The position numbers and the translations under genes were made by a program. From NCBI RefSeq assembly GCF_003006155.1, contig NZ_CP023559.1, positions 4,092,001 to 4,156,000 of the forward strand: a stretch of DNA of 64,000 bases, in the 5' to 3' direction. The notes below the pieces were generated by a model. That model did not search any database, was not told the DNA's origin, and saw only the letters and a program-made list of their open reading frames with translations. Positions 1 through 9,143 of the stretch are shown here, piece after piece (position 1 is the first letter of the stretch; each line of letters begins with the position of its first letter). This DNA is from Salinicola tamaricis. GTDB taxonomy: Bacteria > Pseudomonadota > Gammaproteobacteria > Pseudomonadales > Halomonadaceae.

Positions 1-3000
1 TAGTCCGGGTTGGCGTGGAACACCAGACTGTTGGTGACGTGGTCACCGTTGGAGCGCGGCAGGCCGGTGATGTAGGTCTGGGCGCTACCGCTGAACACGG
101 TATCGTCGTGATCCAGCGTGATCTTGCTCACCCGGCCGCTGAAGTCGGGCACGCCGTTGTCACGTCCGGTCAGCGGAATCGGGTAGTTGTCGGTGACCCA
201 GATCACGTCGGGATCGGTCGGGTCGAAGGTCAGGCCGATGATGCCGCGGGCGCCGGCATCATCCTGGAAGTAGTCCAGCGCCAGGGTCTGCTCGTGGGAC
301 AAGGCACCGGTGATCGGATCGATATCGAAGCGTCTGATCTCGCCATTCATGGTCGAGACGTAGAGCTTGCTGTTGTCCGGCGACAGCGTCATCGAAGTGA
401 ACTGGTAGGCGTTGTCCTCCGCGCCGTTCAGCTCGACGGTCGAGTTGAAGGCCACTTCGCTGTCCGGTACCTCGGCCTCGGCACCGGTGACGAAGGTGGT
501 GGTGAACTTCTGGAAGTCCCGGGTCGGTGCCGCGGTGTCGGTGTTGCTGCCGCGATCCTGGAAGCCATCGATCACCAGGGTATAGCTGGTGTAGGGGTCG
601 AGCCCGTCCACCGGCGAGATAGTCAGGGAGTCGAAGCCACCGGTGGTGTTGATGTTGAACGCCACCGCCTCCCCGGTGACGGTGTTGAATAGCCGCACCG
701 AGCCATCCTGCAGGCTCTCCAGCAGTGCCCCGCCGCGCCCTTCCACCACCGAGATGCCGATGAAGATATCGGAGGTTGGGTCGATCCCCACCGGCGGGCT
801 GCCGTCGCTCGGCTGCAGGTCGACTTCGACCTGATTCTGACCGACCCCGGCCACCGCGCGCGGATCGGTGAAGTGGGCATAATCGAGTGGCGCTGCGCGA
901 TCATCGTCGGGGGTGAGATCGGGCAGCGGCTGGATCTCGAGGTACTGGATCTCGGTATTGGCGCTGTCAGCGCCGATCGAATCCAGCGTCAGGCGGCCAT
1001 CGGTGACGTGCACCACCTTGGTGATCAGCGTGGAGCGATAGCCCTGGCTGTCATCGGCGGGGTTGGCATCAGCGGGAAAGCCGTCCGGGCGCATCGGCAC
1101 CAGACGCCCGAAGGCCTCGCCCTCGGCGTTGATCACGTTGACGCTATCGTACTGGCCACCGCTGTCGCCGAGCGAGAGGGTGACTTCGTAGTAGCCATCC
1201 TCGAGTGCGATCTCCCAGCCGGCGTGCTGGGCGTAGCCCGGCTTGGCGAAACCGGCATAGGTCGCCTGCAGGCCATCGACGCCGGCCAGCGTGCCGGCGC
1301 GATTGCCCAGTGCATCGGGATCCTGGCCGCTGATGCCCATCGGCGTGGTGCCGTTGGCGGTGCCATCGGCGATCGACGCCTCGGTGACCCAGCCGTAGGC
1401 GTGTGTCTTGCCGTCGACCTGGAGCGACTGGGCCCCGAAGGCGAGACCGGTGTCGGCCACATAACCCTCGGGCGTGGCCGCGTTCGCCGGCTGGAAGTTG
1501 ATCTTGATCACCGGGCGCTCGCCCGGCTCGACCACCGCATCGACCACATGGTGCACCTCTAGCTTGTCGATATTGGGGCCACCGGCGCCGATGTTCTCCA
1601 ACCGAATGGCGTTGTTGCCCGCAGCCAGCGTCACGGCGTAGCGCACCTCGGTCCAGTTCTCCCAGCCGCTCGCGCCATCGCCGGTGGAGCCGAAGGCGAC
1701 CTTGCCCTGGGATTCACCGGCAACGACACTACCTCATCTCCTGGGTGTCGCTGGCGCCATTGGCGTAGCGCACCACCAGCTCGTAGGTGCCAGCCTGCAC
1801 CACCGAGACCTGAAAAGTGGCGGCATCACCCGCCTGCTCCCCCATGTCGAGATAGCCGCTACCGCTGTAGTCGCCCCAGAGCCCATCGCTGCCGGCGGCA
1901 GGGTCACTCTCCGGATGACTGGCATCGCGTACCACGGTGTCTGCCGGCGAGTTGCCGTCGTCGTGCCCCATCGTTTCACCTTCGATGCTGGCGACCAGGG
2001 TCGGCGGCGCGGTCATCTCGCCGGCATAGTCGAAGGCGATCTGATCGATGTTGGGGCCATTGGGGACGCCGCCCTCGGCGGCGCTGGGCAGGCTCAAGGT
2101 CAGCGCGTTGGAGCCGGCCGACAGCGGCAGCGTCACTTGCACCTCGCGCCAGCTGGCCCAGCCGCCGGTGGGCGGGAACGACACCAGCATGGCGGCGCCA
2201 TTGTCCAGGTTGAGCAGCAGCGGGCGGTCGCCACTACCGCCATTGGCGTACCGGATGGTGGCGGTGTAGAGCCCCTCGACGCTGGGCTCGGCGTGGAAAA
2301 TGACGCTGTCTCCGGGGTTGTGCCCAGATCGACATAGCTATCGCCGATCGCCCCGGCACGGTGACTGCCACCGGCATCGGGATGCGTGGCGTCGACCACG
2401 CGGGTCAGGGACGGGTCCTTGCTCGCACCCAGATCATGGATCTCGACCCGGCTGGTATCTTCGGCCTGCAGGGTGAAGCTCGGCGGCATGCCGACCGCCG
2501 CCTTCACCAGCGACAGCGCCAGGCTGTCGACATTGGGCCCCTCCGCCAGCAGATTCTCTCCATGCGTATGCGATGGCTACCGGCCTCCAGCGCCAGTGTC
2601 AGCGTCGCATGATTCCAGGTCTCCCAGCCGGCGCTGCCGTTGCCGGTACCGGTGAAGCCGAGCACGCCCTGAGCCTCGCCGTCCACCTGACCGCCATCGG
2701 CCGGGAGGTGGTGGCGCTGCCGCTGGCTGCATAGCGCACGTCGAGTTGATAGGTGCCAGCGCTCTCTACCGTCACATCGAAGTAGGCGGCATCCCCCACC
2801 TGGCTTCCCATGTCGAGGTAGCCACTGCCGCTGTGGCCGTTCCACAGCCCGTCACTACCCGCCGTCGGGCTGCTCTCGCGGTGATCCGCGTCGCGCACCC
2901 CGGTATCCGCCAACGAGCTGCCGTCATCGGCGATCAGCGAGGTCCCCTGCAGCGTATAGACATCGCTGGACCAGCCCTCGTGATTGACGATCTCCAGCGC

Positions 3001-3324
3001 CTGGGTCTGAGCGCTGCCCAGAATCGTGGTACCGGCACCATTCACCGCCTCGATCTTGAGCAGCGCGCCTCCGCGCCCGGTGTTCTCATCCAGCGCCACG
3101 CGAAAGGGCGTGATGAAGGTGCTGTGCTGCTGCTGGCTGCCACCAGCATCATCGAGCGTGACCACGACCCCTCTGACCTGACTGGCGCTGAAATCGGCGC
3201 CGTCGAGCGGCGTCACCTGCAAGCGATAGCCGTCACCGATCAGGTCGCGCGTCAGCGCATCGCCGGGCGTTAATGTCCTGACGAGGGTTCCGGTTTGAGC
3301 ATCGACAATGGCAAGCGAGAACAT
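1..3324 (-). CDS. Large modular carbohydrate-binding secreted protein, partial, frame broken
   Basis: Read on the minus strand from an ATG at 3324, this gene continues past the left edge. From the N-terminus it shows an Ig-like start with no signal peptide; three related CBM6-like units (about 2960-2510, 2500-2050 and 2000-1560), each with a GSGYLDMG or similar motif followed by AGTYELVVRYANG-type text; a malectin-like domain (INFQPANAATPEGY, about 1500-960); and a six-bladed propeller-like region (FTSMTLSPDNSKLYVSTMNG, FDPTDPDVIWVTDN, about 480-1). Known family logic: such proteins bind polysaccharide at the cell surface or outside. The missing signal peptide and the divergent type I secretion operon suggest export by that system. 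The frame is broken near 2707, 2554, 2317 and 1725; the first three are each repaired by adding one base to a short run. Domain assignments are by eye. Confidence 0.6.
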
Positions 3325-3999
3325 GGATGGCGCCCCTACGCAAAGGGTGAATGGTTACGGTGCGGCGCCTGGATCACGCGCGCACAGTCCCGGGAAACGA
3401 TGGAGAAGACCCACCAATCCGGCGAGTGGGTATATTGAAGGCGCCCCACTATCGCGCCGTGGGGCGGCTGACACCACGGCTCGAGTGCGGGACTAAAGTC
3501 TGACTCGACGGAAACTAACCTGTCGCTGAAGCCTGCGAAAGTTGAAACTTCTCCCACTCTCGAGGTGAGTTTCAGGAAATGATTGAAGGCGATGGAATGA
3601 TGACTCTCGGCGCCAAATCCAAGGTCATTGATTTATCGACACTCGCGGTCAAAAACCGCATTAACATTTCGTTACCAATGCCGAAATAACGAAGTCACTC
3701 GTGAACGCAGCCTGATAAACATCAGACTATGAAACAGCGCCAAAGCCCCGAAAATCGGCGCCCGCAGCGCGGTTGTTCTCGGCAGACAGGTATCAGGCGG
3801 CCACACGAACCTTCCATCACGCGCTTCAAAAAGCATTGATTATCATGATAAAAAAACCGTTCACGACAACATCGATACCATCCCTACCGGACAAAGTTCA
3901 CCGCGGCTTTGGGCTTGCAAATATCTTCACAATCTCCGCATTCTGACGCCGACCAAGCGCCCTTCCCAAGCGCCCCTCGCCACTTCACTGGGCCATCAC
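3325..3999. other. Divergent intergenic region, secreted protein / type I secretion operon
   Basis: These 675 bases hold no convincing gene and are clearly more AT-rich than the flanks, particularly 3590-3860. They must carry the promoters of both the leftward secreted-protein gene and the rightward exporter operon. A perfect 12-base palindrome sits at 3840-3851 next to an A tract. No strong ribosome binding site is visible before the GTG at 4000. Confidence 0.6.
3832..3851. promoter_or_regulatory. Candidate Fur-like operator / palindrome
   Basis: The perfect palindrome TTATCATGATAA lies at 3840-3851. Aligned on the minus strand at 3832-3850, 13 of 19 positions match the classic Fur box, including an unbroken ATGATAATCA core. 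Iron control of type I exporters is known for haemophore systems, but whether it applies here is inference. The site could equally be an unrelated AT-rich palindrome. Confidence 0.25.
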
Positions 4000-5769
4000 G
4001 TGAATCGATCCCCTTCAAAGACAGTCATGCATCAAGCGTTGCTCGCTTGCCGCAAGTCGTTTCTTTACGTGCTGTTCTTCAGTTTGTTCATCAACCTGCT
4101 GATGCTGGTTCCCTCCATTTACATGCTGCAGGTCTATGATCGGGTCATCACCACACGCAGCCCCGAGACGCTGACGATGCTGACCTTGGTCGTGCTCTAC
4201 CTGTTCGCGATCATGGGCGGCCTGGAGGTAGTGCGCTCGCGCATTCTGGTGCGGGTCGGTAATCGCTTCGATCGTGCGCTGAGCGAGCCGCTCTATCAGG
4301 CCTCTTTCCAGCGCGCCCTGGCGAGCGCCGGCAAGCCCTCGGCACAAGCCTTCGGCGATCTCGCCACGCTGCGCCAGTTCATCGCCGGCCATGCCCTGTT
4401 CGCCTTCTTCGATGCCCCCTGGATACCGCTCTATATCGGCTTGCTGACACTCTTCCACCCCTGGTTCGGTGCCTTCGCCACAGCCGCAGGCATCATCCTG
4501 ATGGGCCTGGCGTGGATCAACGAGAAGAGCACCCAGGGGCTGCTCAGCGAGGCCAACCGCGCCCACGCGCAAGCTCAGGAGATGGCGGCGAGCAATCTGC
4601 GCAATGCCGAAGTGATCCAGGCCATGGGCATGCTGCCCAACCTCCACCGCCGCTGGCAGCAATGTCAGCAGGCCTATCTGCTGCACCAGTCACACGCCAG
4701 CGACCGCGCCGGGGTGCTGAGCAATCTCTCCAAGACCCTGCGGGTGACCTTCCAGTCGCTGGTGCTCGGGCTGGGTGCGCTGCTGGTCATCGAAGGCAGC
4801 CTGACCGGCGGCATGATGATCGCCGGCTCGATTCTGATGGGCCGGGCGCTGGCGCCGATCGATCAGATGATCGCTGGCTGGAAGGGGTTCATCCAGGCGC
4901 GCGCCGCCCATGCCCGGGTCGACGCGCTGCTGGCGAAGCTCCCCACCGAGAACGAGCGTATGCCGCTGCCGGCGCCCACCGGCGACGTGGCGCTGAGCGC
5001 CGTGAGCGCCGCCCCGCCGGGGGCGCAGGCGGCCACGCTGCACGAGATCGCCTTGCACTGCGTACCGGGTGAACACATCGCCATCGTCGGCCCCAGCGCC
5101 GCCGGCAAGTCGACCCTGGCACGCGTGTTGCTGGGCGTCTGGCCGGTGCAGCACGGTGAGGTGCGCCTGGGCGGCAGCGACATCGCCCAGTGGCCGCGGG
5201 AACGCCTCGGCCCCCACCTTGGATATCTGCCGCAGGATGTCGAGCTGTTCGACGGCAGCATCGGCGACAACATCGCCCGCTTCGGCCAGCTCGATCCCGC
5301 CGAAGTGCTCAAGGCGGCCCACAAGGCGGGGGTCCACGACATGATCCTGCACCAGGCGCAGGGCTACGACACCCTCATCCAGGGTAGCGGCGGCGGCGTG
5401 CTCTCCGGCGGCCAGCGCCAGCGCCTCGGGCTGGCGCGGGCACTCTACGGCTCGCCCTGCCTGGTGGTTCTCGACGAGCCGGACGCGCACCTCGACACCC
5501 TCGGCGAGCGCGCCCTGATCGCCTGCCTCGCGCAGCTCAAGCGCGAGGGCACGACGCTGTTCGTGGTCACCCATACTCCGGCCATTCTCGATCACGTCGA
5601 CCGCGTCATTCAGCTGGAGGCCGGACGCATCGTGCGAATCGACGCCCACACCCGATCCGATACCCCCACCGCCAGCAGCGGGGTACAGGCGCTGCGCCTG
5701 CGCGCCCGCGGCCGTGTCGGCGACGCCGTGGCCACGGCGCGCCCCCCACAGGAGTCCTCGCCCTCATGA
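4000..5769 (+). CDS. Type I secretion permease/ATPase (PrtD/HlyB-like ABC exporter)
   Basis: This 589-residue inner-membrane ABC exporter has an N-terminal transmembrane half (about residues 15-300) and a C-terminal nucleotide-binding domain. Walker A is GPSAAGKST (around residue 367), the signature is LSGGQRQR and Walker B is LVVLDEP. The FFSLFINLLMLVPSIYMLQVYDR stretch, shown here only as a landmark in parts (FINLLMLVPS, MLQVYDRV), is typical of PrtD-type exporters that lack a peptidase domain. It powers one-step export with the adaptor and outer-membrane protein encoded next. The start is a GTG at 4000; ATG at 4027 is the alternative and would shorten the N-terminus below the usual length. 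Its stop overlaps the next start (ATGA), indicating a translationally coupled operon. Confidence 0.93.
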   Translation: MNRSPSKTVMHQALLACRKSFLYVLFFSLFINLLMLVPSIYMLQVYDRVITTRSPETLTMLTLVVLYLFAIMGGLEVVRSRILVRVGNRFDRALSEPLYQASFQRALASAGKPSAQAFGDLATLRQFIAGHALFAFFDAPWIPLYIGLLTLFHPWFGAFATAAGIILMGLAWINEKSTQGLLSEANRAHAQAQEMAASNLRNAEVIQAMGMLPNLHRRWQQCQQAYLLHQSHASDRAGVLSNLSKTLRVTFQSLVLGLGALLVIEGSLTGGMMIAGSILMGRALAPIDQMIAGWKGFIQARAAHARVDALLAKLPTENERMPLPAPTGDVALSAVSAAPPGAQAATLHEIALHCVPGEHIAIVGPSAAGKSTLARVLLGVWPVQHGEVRLGGSDIAQWPRERLGPHLGYLPQDVELFDGSIGDNIARFGQLDPAEVLKAAHKAGVHDMILHQAQGYDTLIQGSGGGVLSGGQRQRLGLARALYGSPCLVVLDEPDAHLDTLGERALIACLAQLKREGTTLFVVTHTPAILDHVDRVIQLEAGRIVRIDAHTRSDTPTASSGVQALRLRARGRVGDAVATARPPQESSPS

Positions 5770-7106
5770 GTTCCGTCACCACACCGCTGTCACTCGGCCC
5801 CGGCGCCTCGTCGGGCGGCGCCCCGACCGGCGACCGCACCACCTGCCGCGCCGGTCTCGGTCTGCTGGCGATCGCCCTGGGCGGTTTCGTGCTGTGGGCG
5901 ACCAGCGCCGATCTGGCGGTCGCGGTGGTCGCCCCCGGTACCGTCACGGTCGAGGGCGCGACCAAGAAGATCCAGCACTTCGAGGGTGGCATCGTCAAAC
6001 GCATCCTGGTCAGCGATGGCGATCCCGTGAAGGCCGGTCAGCCCCTGATCGTGCTCGACGACACCCAGCCGCTCTCCAAGCTGGCGATCGCCCAGTCCGA
6101 GTACCGTATCGCGCTGGCCAGCGAAATCCGCCTCAACGCCGAACAGGCCGACCGTGACACGCTCGAGTTTCCCGCCGGCCTGCTGGAAGATCCGTCGCCT
6201 CGGGTGCAGGCGGTGATCGACGTCCAGCGCCGACTGTTCGAGGTGCGCCGCAAATCCCAGGCCGACGCGCTCGCAGCACTCGACGAAAAAGCGCGCCAGA
6301 TGAACCAGCAGATCGCCGGTCTGGAGTCACTGCAGCGTATCAACCGCTCGCGCATCGCCTCGCTCAGCGGCGAAGCCGGCGACTACCGTACGCTGTTCAG
6401 CGAGGGGCTGGGAGACAACCAGCATCTGCGCGAACTGGAGCGCCAAGTGCTGCAGTATCGCGGCGAGAATGCTCAGCACGCCGCCGAGGTGGCACAGCTG
6501 CGCTCGCAGATCAGCGAGAACGGCCTGCAGCAGGAGATTCAGCGTCAGGAGTATCACCAGAAGGTGGGCGAGGAGCTGAAAACGGTACAGGCGCAGGTGA
6601 CCGATGCCCAGGAACGCATTACCGCCCTCGGCGACCAGGTGACCCGGACCACCATCGCGTCCCCGGTCGCCGGCACCGTGGTCGGTTCGCAGATCCATAC
6701 CCAGGGCGCGGTGATCCGCTCGGGGGATACGCTGATGGAGATCGTCCCCGCCGACGAGGCTTTCGTGGTCGAGGCGCGCATCCCCGACCGCGACATCGAC
6801 AACGTGCACGCCGGCCAGCCCGCCGAGATCCGCTTCAGCGCTTTCAACCAGCGTCTGACCCAGGTGGTACCCGGAGAGGTCGCACATGTCTCCGCGGATA
6901 CCTTCGAGGATGAGGCCACCCGGGCCCACTACTACAAGGCGCGTATCCGGGTCACCAGCGCGGGCCAGGCCCAGATCAACGCTTCGATGCAGCTGCTCGC
7001 GGGCATGCCCGCAGAGGTGATGCTTCAGACTGGTGAACGCACCTTCGCCAGCTATCTGCTGAAGCCGTTCGACGACATGCTCGCCCGCGCGCTGCGAGAA
7101 GAGTGA
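5766..7106 (+). CDS. HlyD-family periplasmic adaptor of type I secretion
   Basis: This 446-residue membrane-fusion protein has an N-terminal transmembrane anchor (about residues 28-50, GLLAIALGGFVLWATSADLA region), a biotinyl-lipoyl half (GTVTVEGATKKIQHFEGGIV), a long helical coiled-coil hairpin (about residues 120-290, Q/E-rich), the second lipoyl half (TTIASPVAGTVVGSQIHTQG) and a C-terminal beta-barrel. It bridges the ABC exporter and the outer-membrane channel. The ATG overlaps the exporter stop, and AGGAG lies about 12 bases upstream. Its own stop overlaps the start of the TolC-like gene (GTGATG). The frame is intact. Confidence 0.93.
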   Translation: MSSVTTPLSLGPGASSGGAPTGDRTTCRAGLGLLAIALGGFVLWATSADLAVAVVAPGTVTVEGATKKIQHFEGGIVKRILVSDGDPVKAGQPLIVLDDTQPLSKLAIAQSEYRIALASEIRLNAEQADRDTLEFPAGLLEDPSPRVQAVIDVQRRLFEVRRKSQADALAALDEKARQMNQQIAGLESLQRINRSRIASLSGEAGDYRTLFSEGLGDNQHLRELERQVLQYRGENAQHAAEVAQLRSQISENGLQQEIQRQEYHQKVGEELKTVQAQVTDAQERITALGDQVTRTTIASPVAGTVVGSQIHTQGAVIRSGDTLMEIVPADEAFVVEARIPDRDIDNVHAGQPAEIRFSAFNQRLTQVVPGEVAHVSADTFEDEATRAHYYKARIRVTSAGQAQINASMQLLAGMPAEVMLQTGERTFASYLLKPFDDMLARALREE

Positions 7107-8546
7107 TGCGTCGCGACTCATCCGTGTCTCTCTCGATTCTGCCCCGCTGGCGTCTGGCCCTGGGGTCTCTGCCACGCCTGGCCCTGGGCCTTGTCCTGAG
7201 TAGCAGTGTGCTCAGCCCGACCCGCCAGCGCTACCGCCACTGCCGGCACTGGTGGGTCTGGCCCTCGACAACGACAGCGGCCTGCGCAGCCGGCGCCTCG
7301 ACAGCCGCGCGGTGGCGCAGGAGGTGGCGATGGCGCGCGCGCGCGTCTACGCCCGCAGGTCAGCGCCAATGCCGCCTACCGCCTGAGCGATGCCGACAAT
7401 ATCTATACCCGCAACCCGACGACTACCCCGATGCCGACTACGCCAAGCGGGTCTCCGGACGTACCCGCGACAGTAGCTGGGGCCTGCGCCTGAGCCAGCC
7501 GCTGTTCGATCTCGAGCGCTGGCGTCAGGTCGACAAGGCCGGTACCCAGGTGGATGCCGCAACGCTCGAGGTGGCGGTGGCCGAACGCGATCTCGCACTG
7601 AGGGTCATCGACAGTTATCTGGACGCCTATCAGGCCTCACGCAAGGTCGGCCTGCTGATCGCCCAGCGCGAGGCGCTGGTACTGCAGCAGCGCCAAGCCC
7701 AGCGCGCCTACGAGCTGGGCGTGGGCGATCGCATCAATCTGCTCGAATCGCAGTCGCGGCTGGATCAGGCGATCGCCGATCAGACCGCCGCCGAGAGCGA
7801 CATGGCCAATGCGGTCAGCGATCTCGAACGTCTCAGCGGTGCCACGCTCGACTTTGCCCCGGCACTGATCGAACCGCCGCAGACCCTGACCCTGGACCCC
7901 GAGCCCCGCCCGCTGAACGACCTGCTGGCGCTGACCGATGGCAATCCACAGGTCGAACTGGCCGCGCGCCGTCAGCGGGTCGCCCAGGCGGATACCGACC
8001 TGCGCCACGCCGCACGCTATCCCAAGGTCGACCTGGTGCTCGATTACAACGATCTCGACAGCGACGACCCGCTGCGCACCAGCCGCGACCTGAGCGCCGG
8101 GGTCGAAGTCGATCTGCCGCTCTATCAGGGCGGCTATACCACCGCCAGCATCCGCCAGGCCGAGCTCAGCGCCCTGGCCGGCGCCGCCGCGCTCGACGAC
8201 GAACAGCGCCTGGCCCAGCAGGAGGTGCGCAAGCGTCTGCGGCATGCAGGCGGATCAGCGCCAGCTCCAGGCGCTACAGCACTCCACCGAATCGGCGAGT
8301 CTGTTCCTGGCCGCGGCTCAGCGCGGTGAGGCACTAGGTCTACGCGATCTGGTCGATGTGCTGGATGCACGCTCTTCGCTCTACGATCTGCGTATTCGCT
8401 ACGTCGAGTCAGTGTGTGCCTATCTGCGCGATCGTGCCCATCTCGATGCCGCCATCGGCGGCCTCGACTCGGCATCGGTCACCGCGCTGTTCACCGTGCT
8501 CGGACGTCTCGAGCGCCACGATCGAGCGCTACCACCGCTCGGCTAG
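7106..8546 (+). CDS. TolC-family outer-membrane protein of type I secretion, frame broken
   Basis: This is the third gene of the exporter operon, about 475 residues once repaired. After an N-terminal hydrophobic segment the repaired reading gives VGLALDNDSGLRSRRLDSRA, then SWGLRLSQPLFDLERW, long heptad-rich helices and YPKVDLVLDYNDLDSDDPLR, ending in ALGLRDLVDVLDARSSLYD. These are the duplicated helix/strand features of the OEP (TolC) family. Frame breaks occur near 7216, 7352 and 7415, each repaired by restoring a CCCC run from CCC, and near 8247, where one extra or two missing bases are needed. The pattern argues for sequence error rather than a dead gene. The ATG at 7106 overlaps the adaptor stop. 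Confidence 0.82.
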
Positions 8547-8636
8547 CGGCGCGACCGGCGTCTGCTACCTTGGCTGTAAGCACTCGCGCCGCTGACGGCG
8601 TGACGACTCACTCTGGCTCGATCGAGGAAGATACCC

Positions 8637-9029
8637 ATGACGACGCTACCGCTCTGGTGCCTGTTGATCACCGCCCTGCTCCCTTTCTGGCTGGCCTTCT
8701 GGGGTAGCACCGAACGACGGCGCGCGCCTGGCGGGCTCGACAATCATCATCCGCGCCAGCAGTACGCCACCCTGAAAGGCAAGGGCGCACGCCTGTGGGC
8801 CGCTCAACAGAACGCCTGGGAGGCGTTGGCGCTGTTCACCGCGGCGGTGGTCGCCTACGCCTATGCCGGCGGCGGAGGCTGGCTGGGCAGCGCCGCCTGC
8901 GTGGTGTTCGTGCTCGCACGGGTCGCCCATGGCGTGTGCTATGCACTGGACCTGGCGACGCTGCGCTCGACGGTATTCATTGTCGCCTTTCTCGCGGTGC
9001 TGTGCCTGTTCGCCCTGGCGCTCCTGTGA
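8637..9029 (+). CDS. MAPEG family membrane protein
   Basis: This 130-residue protein has four hydrophobic segments (roughly residues 5-25, 58-78, 82-104 and 108-128). The central polar loop with QNAWEALALFTAAV matches the MAPEG family (membrane-associated proteins in eicosanoid and glutathione metabolism), whose bacterial members are mostly of unknown function. The start is an ATG with GAGGAAG upstream. It is separate from the secretion operon (90-base gap). The family call is good; no substrate can be inferred. Confidence 0.8.
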   Translation: MTTLPLWCLLITALLPFWLAFWGSTERRRAPGGLDNHHPRQQYATLKGKGARLWAAQQNAWEALALFTAAVVAYAYAGGGGWLGSAACVVFVLARVAHGVCYALDLATLRSTVFIVAFLAVLCLFALALL

Positions 9030-9143
9030 GCGCTGCGGCCAGGGCGCGACACGCCTGGGCCCGGTTCAAGTTTTAGCCCATGGCGTCGATAAGCTTCAGG
9101 TTAAGGACGAGTGATCCTTGCCAGAGATCGAGACCCATACCCC

